Of a stretch of DNA of 64,000 nt, positions 34,396 through 46,600 are shown piece after piece. Made by a program: the position numbers and the translations under genes. Origin of the DNA: Macrostomum hystrix (lineage: Eukaryota > Platyhelminthes > Macrostomidae); contig CATNEN010000003.1 in assembly GCA_950097015.1 (NCBI GenBank), positions 496,001 to 560,000 of the forward strand, written 5' to 3'. The notes under the pieces are model-generated. The model was not told where the DNA came from. It saw nothing but the letters and a program-made list of their open reading frames with translations, and did not search any database. Numbering within the stretch: position 1 is the stretch's first letter; each line of letters opens with the position of its first letter.

Positions 34396-34962
34396 GTATA
34401 GGGATCTGCCAAAGTAACCCTGCACTATGAGGGTGGGGATCTGCCAAAGTAACCCTGCACTATGAGGTTAGGGATCTGCCAAAGTAACCCTGCACTATGA
34501 GGGTAGGGATCTGCCAAAGTAACCCTGCACTATGAGGGTAGGGATCTGCCAAAGTAACCCTGCACTATGAGGGTGGGGATCTGCCAAAGTAACCCTGCAC
34601 TATGAGGTTAGGGATCTGCCAAAGTAACCCTGCATTATGAGGGTAGGGATCTGCCAAAGTAACCCTGCTATATGAGGGTGGGGATCTGCCAAAGTAACCC
34701 TGCACTATGAGGTTAGGGATCTGCCAAAGTAACCCTGCATTATGAGGGTAGGGATCTGCCAAAGTAACCCTGCACTATGAGGGTGGGGATCTGCCAAAGT
34801 AACCCTGCACTATGAGGGTGGGGATCTGCCAAAGTAACCCTGCACTATGAGGGTGGGAATCTGCCAAAGTAACCCTGCATTATGAGGGTAGGGATCTGCC
34901 AAAGTAACCCTGCATTATGAGGGTGGGGATCTGCCAAAGGAACCCTGCATTATGAGGGTCGT
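34396..34962. repeat. Minisatellite, 35-bp unit, ~16 copies
   Basis: Direct repeats of GGGATCTGCCAAAGTAACCC plus TGCACTATGAGGGTA, with GGTTA and GGGTG variants in the last bases. Confidence 0.97.
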
Positions 34963-35779
34963 GGCAGAACATTAAAGTGCCAGCAACGCAGCACATAAAC
35001 GGTTAGCGGCTTCTGAAAACGTGCCGTTTAATTGGCACAAAGAATTACGATCCGGCTTTGGCACTGCGCCATTCTAAGCATCGTCCTGTCCTCGAAGACG
35101 TTTATTCGCATCCTTGCGGGTGTAAAATAAGTTTTGTTTTCCTCTTCTTTCACCGCCTCTGCAATCCTTGATGCTTCCGTAGAAGCCATAAATGAAAGGT
35201 AGCAAATTACAGCACTGAATGTGAAGGCCCCAGTGCAGTATACACGCATTGTGATGGCCTCACTCTGATTAAACTCTGTGCATTCTACCTGCCACTGTAC
35301 GAGCTAAATGCGTAGGCGTGTAATGCAGAATATCCTGCCCAGTCTTTGCACAAATCTGCACTGCCTGCCCTACTGTTCCTCTGTGTCCAATCTGGTGCTG
35401 GCTTGAGCAGTTTGAACAGTCAGGATCTGAGTAGTAAATATAACAAATATTCATGTGCGAGCACGCGGAAACCTGCATATTTTTATTGGCACAACCTGTC
35501 ATGACCAGTGATGACCATGAGTCAGCGTAATACAATGCCGTGCAGACTTTCTATATGCATACGCATATACGATATACAACAATGTACCGGTGACGCTTCT
35601 GTCACTTTAGCTAATTTCACATGTTAAATGTCAAATGTGTCACATGTCAGCTGATAAACAACGAAAATAAATAAGTCTAATTCCAACTTCATCTTGAAAC
35701 TTTGGACAGCGACCCCAGTGAGAGTAACAGAATTTGGTTTAAAATGGACATTTAGAAATAAATGCTATAGAAATAAAAT
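34963..35779. other. Intergenic, no gene seen
   Basis: Mixed-composition sequence with no supported gene. Confidence 0.4.
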
Positions 35780-36200
35780 TGAAAGAGATGGAAGAAAGAG
35801 AGGGGAGAGTAAGGGGAGAAAAAGAGGGGAGAGACGGGAGAAAGAGAATGGAAAGAGGGTAGAGACAGGAGAAAGAGAATGGAGAGAGGGTAGAGACAGG
35901 AGAAAGATAATGGAGAGAGGGTAGAGACAGGAGAAAGATAATGGAGAGAGGGTAGAGACAGGAGAAAGAGAATGGAGAGAGGGTAGAGACAGGAGAAAGA
36001 GAATGGAGAGAGGGTAGAGACAGGAGAAAGATAATGGAGAGAGGGTAGAGACAGGAGAAAGATAATGGAGAGAGGGGAGAGACAGGAGAAAGATAATGGA
36101 GAGAGGGGAGAGACAGGAGAAAGAGAATGGAGAGAGGGAGAGACAGGAGAAAGAGAATGGAGAGAGAGTAGAGACAGGAGAAAGAGAGAGAAGAAAGAGA
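35780..36200. repeat. Purine-rich minisatellite, ~31-bp unit
   Basis: Direct repeats of GGAGAGAGGGTAGAGACAGG plus AGAAAGATAAT, nearly all purine on the plus strand, with degenerate purine-rich flanks to about 36260. Confidence 0.95.
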
Positions 36201-36429
36201 GGGTAGAGAAGCGAGAAAGACAGGGGAGAGGGAGGAAAAAGAGGGGAGAAAGAGAGCAAAGAAGGACAGTGGATGATGAGGATAGATCAGCGGATAGAGT
36301 GATAGGTAGAGAAAAATCAATAATGCTGCTACAGTGGGACACAAGTCGTCGCAAATCAGAAAGCAGTGTAGATTCCTCAAGAGGTGCAGAAGTACGATTT
36401 CGAAATAGCTTTTCTTCGCAATTTGCACA

Positions 36430-37600
36430 GAATTTGAGTAAATTAAAATGATTCTAGGTATAAGCTTGACAAGTCCTGAAATCCAGATCTCGCCCTTATC
36501 AAAGAAAAAACAAAAATGTGCTAGTTAGAACTATTCTCTTGTCCAAATGTGAGCTCCCTGCTGACTCCTGGAGATTAGCTATAGTCTGAGCACCTACTAT
36601 CCTGCTTCGCTGAGTCAAGTTTTATATTTCAGCTTTGTCAGCGGAAATAGACTACTAAAAGTATTTACTTCTACTATTAGTAATATTACGAATTCTATTA
36701 TTTTATAATCGAATCGAGTTATTATTTTATATTATTCTTTCCGAGAAATCTAGGAAAATTAGAAATAGCTATCAGAACTTAGATTTCGAAAAACACAAAA
36801 TGTTTAATTATATTTAAATATTTTTTTCTAAATCAACAGAGTTCTTTAAGTACATATATATTTTGTTTTCACGAAATATTTTCTCAGAAATCTAGAAAAA
36901 ATCCCCAAAAAGTTGTATTTCATGTTTACGAAGGCTAGACTTTTGATTCTTAGAAAGTCTCATGAAACTGAAAAGCCTTAGAAAGGTCAGTTTCCAAGAA
37001 AACGCACGATTATTTCTCCTTTCCTAGAAATCTAAGAATCATCGAAAGAGATTATATATTATAACTAACATTCCGAAAAATTACTATTTTAATAAATTTC
37101 ACAAGAAATCGAGATCATTTTTTAGAGTACACATGGAAATGATCCATAAAGAATTCAGGTAATCAAAATTACTCTTCCATGAAATAACAAATTTAATTTT
37201 TTTATTTAATTATTTTAAAATGTTTAATTAATAATTATAATTATAATTATAATAAAAATTATAATAAAAAAATTTATAATTTAAATTTAAAATTTTTAAT
37301 TAATTTTTAAAAAATTAAAATTTCGTAAACTAAATGGTGTTTTAAGAAAATTTCTTGTCTATTAAAGCTACACGAAGCGAAATGCCACTCGTAACTAAAT
37401 TCTAAAGTCGTTTTAAAAAATAAAAAACCGGAGAATATATTTTTCTCAACTACACACTCAACCAATCTGAGTTTGATCAGCCATTCAAAAGACAATGGGG
37501 GCTAGAAGAAGCAACGAATATATATTTCAATTCAAATTTTATAATAATATGAGAAAACCTACTCGAGCATTCACAAGACAGTTTGGTAGTTGCTGGGGCC
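36430..37600. other. AT-rich 3' flank of the MEIS homologue
   Basis: Very AT-rich, including a long ATTATAATTATAAT-type patch around 37195-37320. No gene seen. It may contain the MEIS 3' UTR and poly(A) signal on the minus strand (TTTATT at 37201). Confidence 0.4.
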
Positions 37601-37609
37601 CGTGCTGGA

Positions 37610-40600
37610 TCATTGAGTAGGGCTGCTAAGCTCTGGAGACTCAAAGCTCACTGGCAGCTGCAGGAGCTGCTGTTGCTGTTGCTGTTGGCGTAGAGTGGCA
37701 GCATTGTACATGTAGTGCCTTTGAGCAGACAGCAGCTGAGGGTCCTGTTGCACTGGCAGCGGGTAAGCGCCCAGACCAGGGTGCTGGTAGGCAGCGTACC
37801 CGCCGGCCGCCGCCGCAGCCGCTGCCGCCACGGCAGCCGCATTTTGGAAATCTGAATGATCAGGAATGGATTAGGTGAATTGTCCACTTAGCATTGGTAA
37901 ATTGCACGTACTACACACGCGCATTATACTATGGCCTAAACGAGTCCTGGAATCACATACCCAACACTAAAACTTCGTCTATGGCCAATCTTTAAAGAGA
38001 CATTTGAGCGGTACGCAATAATCGTGACGCAATAATTAGGCCATAGAATGATGTCTCGCACTCACAGAGCTCTGCTTAGGTGGTTGGCCCTCAGGGCATG
38101 GATGAAGGAATATCATGAATTGCTCATCTGCGAAATATCTAAGGCTTTGACATAACACAATCCTGGGATAGCCCCCCGCTTAAATTTTCATTGGCTGCGT
38201 GAGTCAATGAATACCTACACTGTTCCACAAGGCCACAAGCCTTGTCGCTGCGGTTGCGCCCCTAGATGAATGTCGCCTTGCCGCTTATTGGCGCGGACCC
38301 AGTTATTTTAGAATCTTTATATTGATATCCTGGATTTTCATCTCACCTGCTCTCTGCTGATAGGCCATCTGCTGCTGCTGCTGCTGATGTTGTTGTTGCT
38401 GCTGCTGCTGCGACTGACTATCTATGACAGAAGCGTAATTAGCATAGACAGCATCTGGACTGAAGCCATTAGGCACTGCAATTTGTTTTAGTCAGAAATA
38501 TATATTAAAATGCAAATAATGCTACCTACAAGTAGTATTCAGTAGCACAAGTGACAACTTCCTGTAATTGCATTTACCTGAGCGGTTAGACTGATCAATC
38601 ATTGGCTGCACAATTCGGCGTCGGGCATTTATAAACCTAGGGATAATTTGATGGAAAAGGAATTGACAGTTAGTAGTACGGTTCCAATATAAGTACAAAC
38701 ACTTTAGCCGTTGTTCCAAACTCACCAATTGTTCACCTGGAGAATGGTGAGTCCGGTGTCTGTGGCCAACTGCTTTTTCTGCTCCTCAGACGGATAGGGA
38801 TGCTTGGAATGGGATAAATACAGTGACGCGGCATTGCAATTTTGTACCTCAATTGGAAGGCATAAACCACAAAAAAATTGTCGTCTTGAAAACTTCCTAA
38901 TTTCTTAAATAATATTACTTTAATTTTGAAAAAGGATTTACCCATATTCCCTTATAATCCCATTTTTTAAATCCCATCAGATGTAACCTACAAAAGAAAA
39001 ATTTATTAAATCTCGTAATGCCAAAATATAACACAAGTAGTAGGAAACTGGTCTGTTCAACCACACTCGTACCGGAGTGTGGCCAGGGCACCAGGGACAG
39101 TGAGGGCGTTTGGTTTGGGGCTTGGGGTTGGGGGTGGATGGGCGTCACACTGATTGACCGAGTGCCCCGGCCAATCCGGTGAAATAAGCGTTAGAGGACA
39201 ACTTTCCTAAGTTACTAAATCACTTCTATTATCCTAATAATCATTTATAATCCTTATTTGTTTAAAAATTCCAGTTAGAAAAAACTATTTTATCCCAATA
39301 AAACCGCCAATAGAATCACTTTACATTTTCCCAAAAACTTTTTCCGCCAAACCCATTTTCTTCTGTACAGTAGAGGATCTAGGGCCCTCAGATCCTTAAA
39401 TTCTCAGCAATAATTTATCAAGATAACTGCACTACTTTTAGCAGTATGATAAGCGAAAAAAGTGTAACAAACAGCGCAGCTCACATTGAGATGTTGAAAT
39501 AGCCAGGCGCGCATTACATTGGTGGCGCATTTTGGGAAAATGCCGCGCTTCCTCTGCCTGTGACGCAACAGCTGCTGCTCCTGTTGCTGCCGCTGCTGCT
39601 TTGGACCACGTTGGGCCACGCTGACAACTTTCTCGTCGATGTCTAGATCGTCGTGAACATTTTCACCGCTGTCCAATGAGGCTTCCAAACCGTCGCCTGC
39701 AGTTTTAAAAAATAAAATGATGAGCTAAGCTAAAATCGCGCTTTTCACTTTACACATGCCAACTGTGAGTAGAACAATGCGATTTCTCAATTGGGGAGAC
39801 ACGGCCAGACAGACTTTAGGATGGAACAGACTGGAGGTGAGTCAGACTGAGGGTGAGACAGACTGAGGGTGAGACAGACTGAGGATGAGACAGACTGAGG
39901 GTGAGACAGACTGAGGGTGAGACAGACTGAGGATGAGACAGACTGAGGGTGAGACAGACTGAGGGTGAGACAGACTGAGGGTGAGACAGACTGAGGTGTA
40001 AAAGGCTGGGATGAGACAGACTGGGGTGTGAAAGGCTGGGATGAGACAGACTGGGGTGTAAAAGGCTGGGATGAGACAGACTGGGGTGTAAAAGGCTGGG
40101 ATGAGACAGACTGGGGTGTAAAAGGCTGGGATGAGACAGACTGGGGTGTAAAAGGCTGGGATGAGACAGACTGGGGTGTAAAAGGCTGGGATGAGACAGA
40201 CTGGGGTGTGAAAGGCTAGGATGAGACAGACTGGGGTGTAAAAGGCTGGGATGAGACAGACTGGGGTGTAAAAGGCTGGGATGAGACAGACTGGGGTGTG
40301 AAAGGCTGGGATGAGACAGACTGGGGTGTAAAAGGCTGGGATGAGACAGACTGGGGTGTGAAAGGCTGGGATGAGACAGACTGGGGTGTGAAAGGCTGGG
40401 ATGAGACAGACTGGGGTGTGAAAGGCTGGGATGAGACAGACTGGGGTGTAAAAGGCTGGGATGAGACAGACTGGGGTGTGAAAGGCTGGGATGAGACAGA
40501 CTGGGGTGTAAAAGGCTGGGATGAGACAGACTGGGGTGTGAAAGGCTGGGATGAGACAGACTGGGTGTGAAAGGCTGGGATGAGACAGACTGGGGTGTGA

Positions 40601-43600
40601 AAGGCTGGGATGAGACAGACTGGGGTGTAAAAGGCTGGGATGAGACAGACTGGGGTGTGAAAGGCTGGGATGAGACAGACTGGGTGTGAAAGGCTGGGAT
40701 GAGACAGACTGGGAGACACAAAGGAACTATCTAAGAAAATATTTTTCCACGAAAGCTAGACCTGAGCTTTTCCCACAGAGAAATAGGGACTTAAGAATTT
40801 TCGCAGTTATTTATTGAACTAGCAAATGAGCCAGTTGCAGTTTAGCCAAGAAGCAGCTTATAATTACAAAGGGACGCATTGTAGCACAGTTGCAATGTGT
40901 TATTGTTTGAAGCAGTAATCATGCTTCCATCGGTGCCTATATGCAAGCCAAAGCAGCAGTTTTCAGAAGCCTGTTGCACCAGATAGATCAGGTTGCAGTC
41001 TCTCGTTTCTCGCTTTTTTTCGACAGACCCAGCTACAATCCGCATTCGAAGGCTGAAGCAGCCTTCCATTCGCGGCCCCGTTAAAGGGGGCCGGGCCGGG
41101 GCTTGGGGCGCGAAGGCAGAGCGCGCAGTGTTGCAAAGTCATAAATCATTGAACCTGACTTCACTTGGACTTGGAGGGGGTAAACAACTAAGAAGTAGAA
41201 CCATGCGGTGGCGCAGTCAGCGATAGGCTATTTGTAGACCGCACGAATGCCAGCTAGAAATGGATGCAGTCAATATGCATGCCTGTACCAAATGTTATTC
41301 TATGCTAAACTGTGCGCCATTTCTAATATACTAAATCTGAAAGCTGCTCTCAGAGGAAATGGGAAAATATTCCTCTGAGTTTTGTGTGGATTGTGTTACA
41401 GAATGGGGTGACTCATGCAAGATAAATGGAAAAACTATGCGTGAAAAGATCGAAGGATTGATGGACAATTCGACACGGGAGTAGGGAGATAGACAAATTG
41501 ATGAATGGGTAATTTAGTAGATTGATAGACAACTCGACACGGGAGATTAAGGAGATATGCAGCGGAAACTGACCGTTGTAGACATGAGATTTAGTAGCTA
41601 TTTCTTAAGTAAAAAAGCGATTTAAAAGACCCAAAGAAGGCTAGTGCAGTTCTCAAGGGCAAATAAATTGCTCACTGATATTGATTCATGCCACCAACAA
41701 TCAATGTTAATTATTGTCAAGGTCGAAGAAGATTAGGATGCTAATCAAGATATTAGGATTTTTCAAATAAAAAAGACACATTAAATTAAATCTTCATGAC
41801 AACCGGATTGAATCGAAATGCAATATAGAAACAAGTGATATGCGAAGGCCCATGACTCATCCAGGTAAGAACCAGATGATCAGAACGACCATCTCACTAA
41901 ATCACTAGAATAGAAGCAATGTCCAGAACAAAGATAATTCCCGACGACTATCCTAGGAAAGGATAATAACTCAGAAAAAATGGGGAAAGGATAGTGCGTC
42001 TGTCTCATCCTCAGTCAATCTCACCCTCAGTATGTCTCATCCTCAGTCAATCTCACCCTCAGTCAATCTCACCCTCAGTCTGTCTCATCCTCAGTCAATC
42101 TCACCCTCAGTTTGTCTCATCCTCAGTCAATCTCACCCTCAGTATGTCTCATCCTCAGTCAATCTCACCCTCAGTCTGTCTCATCCTCAGTCAATCTCAC
42201 CCTCAGTTTGTCTCATCCTCAGTCAATCCCACCCTCAGTTTGTCTCATCCTCAGTCAATTCCACCCTCAGTCTGTCTCATCCTCAGTCAATCTCACCCTC
42301 AGTCTGTCTCATCCTCAGTCAATCTCACCCTCAGTTTGTCTCATCCTCAGTCAACTCCACCCTAAGTCTGTCTTATGCTCAGTCAATCTCACCCTCAGTT
42401 TGTCTCATCCTCAGTCAATCCCACCCTCAGTTTGTCTCATCCTCAGTCAATCCCACCCTCAGTTTGTCCCATCCTCAGTCAATCTCACCCTCAGTTTGTC
42501 TCATCCTCAGTCAATCCCACCCTCAGTTTGTCCCATCCTCAGTCAATCTCACCCTCAGTTTGTCTCATCCTCAGTCAATCCCACCCTCAGTTTGTCCCAT
42601 CCTCAGTCAATCTCACCTTGAGTCTGTCTCATCCTCAGTCAATCCCACCCTCAGTCTGTCTTATGCTCAGTCAATCCCACCCTCAGTCTGTCTTATGCTC
42701 AGTCAATCCCACCCTCAGTCTGTCTTATGCTCAGTCAATCCCACCCTCAGTCTGTCTTATGCTCAGTCAATCCCACCCTCAGTCTGTCTTATGCTCAGTC
42801 AATCTCACCCTGAGTCTGTCTCATCCTCAGTCAATCCCACCCTCAGTCATATCCACCCTCAGTTTGTCCCATCCTCGGTCAATCTCACCCTGAGTCTGTC
42901 TCATCCTCAGTCAATCCCACCCTCAGTTTGTCCCATCCTCAGTCAATCTCACCCTGAGTCTGTCTCATCCTCAGTCAATCCCACCCTCAGTTTGTCCCAT
43001 CCTCAGTCAATCTCACCCTGAGTCTGTCTCATCCTCAGTCAATCCCACCCTCAGTTTGTCCCATCCTCAGTCAATCTCACCCTGAGTCTGTCTCATCCTC
43101 AGTCAATCTCACCCTGAGTCTGTCTCATCCTCAGTCAATCTCACCCTCAGTTTGTCTCATCCTCAGTCAATCTCACCCTCAGTTTGTCTCATCCTCAGTC
43201 AATTCCACCCTCAGTCTGTGTTATGCTCAGTCAATCTCACCCTCAGTCTGTCTCATCCTCAGTCAATCTCACCCTCAGTTTGTCTCATCCTCAGTCAATC
43301 CCACCCTCAGTCTGTCTCATCCTCAGTCAATCTCACCCTCAGTTTGTCTCATCCTCAGTCAATCTCACCCTGAGTCTGTCTCATCCTCAGTCAATCCCAC
43401 CCTCAGTCTGTCTCATCCTCAGTCAATCCCACCCTCAGTCTGTCTCATCCTCAGTAAATCTGACGCTACTGATGAAGCTACGAGTAGGCTGGCCAGTTGC
43501 TACAACGGAACCTACAGACCGTATATCGAATTACAGAGATACAAATTCAGCCCAGTTGAATAAGCTGAGTAAGCAGAAAGTTCAGCTTGCAATTTGGAAC

Positions 43601-46600
43601 CAGTCACAATGAAATATTTAAGATTGCTAGCTTTTTTTCGGTTCTTGTTAGCCGGGTAACTCAACCAGGCCCTTGTTGAGTCAACCGATGGAAGGACGGC
43701 CCAACGATGGTTACATGCGTAAGCTTACTCATTGTGGCTGGCAGAGCACAATGGCACTGAGAATTGTCTCTAACCAATCTAGAATCCTGAAACAGGATTT
43801 TTATTGCGATTAGGCACGGCATTATATGGCTTTCACCTGGCTACTGAAAATGGGGTCTGGGGCGAGCTTTATCTACACGAACGCTAGCCGGATATGGGAT
43901 CTCTGATAGATAGATGGGGATAATGACTGATGACTTCATGTTCATGGGGATAATGATTGATGGATTGATGGAGATAATGACTAACGGATTAATGAAGATG
44001 GCGGATTCACTTCGGTGCTCAACGCGACTCACCAACATCCGACTCTGTGTCGCGACCTTCGGAGGCGTCCGGCAGCTGAGCGGGGTGCAGGAGCGCCGGC
44101 ATGGGCTGAATCGATGGAATCAAAGGTGGCGGTTGCAAAAGCGGCATCGGTGGCTGCTGAGCCTGGGTGCCGAACGTCTGAGGAGACTGCTGCAACAGAG
44201 GGATTTTTAATTGGGATTTATTTAGTTTGTAATGTAATAGTAGGTTAGTGAAATTTGGGCTAGCATTGATAACTGGGATCTGAAATTTGCATTTTTCGAC
44301 TAGGATTTGTAAGCCAGGAATTTTTAGCTAGGGATTGCAGAAAGGTATTTCTTAAGTGTGATTTGTAGGTTGGATTTCAGTGTTGGGATTAGTGCTGTGT
44401 AACTTTTAGTGTCTGAATGCTGGGCCTTCTTTACAGTCGATGCGAGCTCACCAGCATGGCGGCTGCCTGCTGAGCATGCTCGGCAGAGAAGTGCTCAAAG
44501 TGCACCTGGTGCCGGAGCTGATCGGGGAGTGGCGCCTGAAAACTGCCCGACGTCGCCGCTGCGGCCGCCTCCGACTGGGGCGACGAGCTGTAGCCGGACA
44601 TTGACGTGGCATTCTCCGCCCCGAACGGCTTCTTTGGCGGCTGCTGATGCTGATGAAGCTGAGGCGCGTCACTTTGAGTCTGCTCAAACTCGGCAGAATC
44701 CGAAACTAGCTCTGTCGGCATCTTGCCTTTCAAGCAGGAGATGTAGCGTGAGCAGAAGTTGTCGCAGAGTTCGTAAACCTGCGTTTGGTTGAATGCGAAT
44801 TTGAAATATTGACAACGGCTAAATTTGAACTCGTTGTTCAAATTGATAATTTGGATGGGCAGTTTTGAGATTGGGATGGACACTTTCAGAATTGGAATAG
44901 ACAGTTTCGGGATCGGAATAGACAGTTTGGGATTGGAATGGACAGTTTTGGGATTGGGATGGACAGTTTTGGGATTGGGGTGGACACTTTCAGAATTGGA
45001 ATAGAGAGTTTCGGGATTGGAATAGACAGTTTCGAGATTGGAATTGACAGTTTCGGTTTTCGGGATTGGGGCGGACAGTTTCGGGATTGGAATTGACAGT
45101 TTCGGTTTTCGGGATTGGGGCGGACAGTTTCGGGATAGGAATAGACAGTTTCGGGATTGGAATTGACAGTTTCGGTTTTCGGGATTGGGGCGGACAGTTT
45201 CGGGATTGGAATAGACAGTTTCGGGATTGGGATAGACAGTTTCGGGATTGGGATGGACAGTTTCGGGATTGGAATAGACAGTTTCGGGATTGGAATAGAC
45301 AGTTTCGGTTTTCGGGATTGGGGCGGACAGTTTCGGGATTGGAATAGACAGTTTCGGGATTGGGATAGACAGTTTCGGGATTGGGATGGACAGTTTCGGG
45401 ATTGGAATAGACAGTTTCGGGATTGGAATAGACAGTTTCGGGATTGGGGCGGACAGTTTCGGGATTGGAATAGACAGTTTCGGGATTGGGGTGGACAGTT
45501 TTGGGATGGACAGATGGACAGTTACAGCATTTTGCAGTTTCCATTTCGGTTGGTCCGAAGATTCGTGACTTAATAATAAAAGGGCTTCTATAATATTTTC
45601 TCGAAATGACCACCGCCCGTTTCCAATTATCCGAGCTAGAGACCAGCAATGGCGAGCTAAGTCAAATTTTACCGAAGCATGACCCTCAGGCCTTTGTGCC
45701 GGACAGGTTGCAGATTTAAGTGGCCGGCCTTCTGAAGTGGCAATAGGACCTAACGGACCAACAAAAAACTGTTATCATTCTAGGTTATTTTAGACTATTG
45801 CAATGGATACTTATAAATCTTTGGCCGCAGGTCCAAGTGTGTCAAGAAGAATTTTCGGCCTCATACCAACACTTGTAGCGACAATTTTATTAACGGAAGC
45901 CTTCAGTGGATGGGCAGTCACTGTGCTGCGTAAGCTGCAGAATTTGATGGAGCACTTCACATTCCCAATTATGCGCCACTTATACAGATAAGAGATTTAA
46001 CCAGATCCAGTGAATGGAAGTGGGGGAGGCGCCAGCAATAAATACCTCAGTGGGCTGGGCGCGCACTTAAACTATCACCGAATAATAATATCATTTTTGC
46101 GGTTGCCTTTTGCTCCCATAGATCCCAGGCTTATGGTGTGTTTTCATTGGGTCAGTAACCCTGTCGTCTTGATATCGCTACTTAGAAACGTCGCTTTGCC
46201 TCTGACCCTGCAATGGAACTTATGATCTAGAGGTCAGGAGTTCGAAACTTAGTTTGAACCCAAAGGGGAAAAATTTGTGTCCTTGAGCAAGACAATTTCC
46301 TGGTACTTTAGTTCAAAATATGCAACCAGTCGCCATGAACACGGGCAAAAATTTTCTGCAAAAAAGTCTATACGATGAAACAACTTCCAGAATCACAAAA
46401 CATCGGCATCGTCGAGATATTCAACGATTCAACGTAGGGTTGTCTGATGGCAAAAAGCACTAATTAAGGCATAATTTTTTCTGCTCACAAAATTTCATCA
46501 TGTTATCAGGTCGGCTATTATTGTTGACCATTGTTGTATTGGTTATATATTTTATACTTTTGAATCAATGTGTATTTGCCATAAAGGTTTATGCAGAGCT

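Noticed and set aside
40993-41226. 77-codon frame in the GC-rich part of the MEIS intron
   Set aside because: No homology, no flanking splice logic, and the neighbouring MEIS exons already join in phase without it.
39816-43612. Several frames of 120-330 codons rich in His, Pro and Ser on both strands
   Set aside because: They fall wholly in minisatellites of the MEIS intron with no splice, start or homology support.
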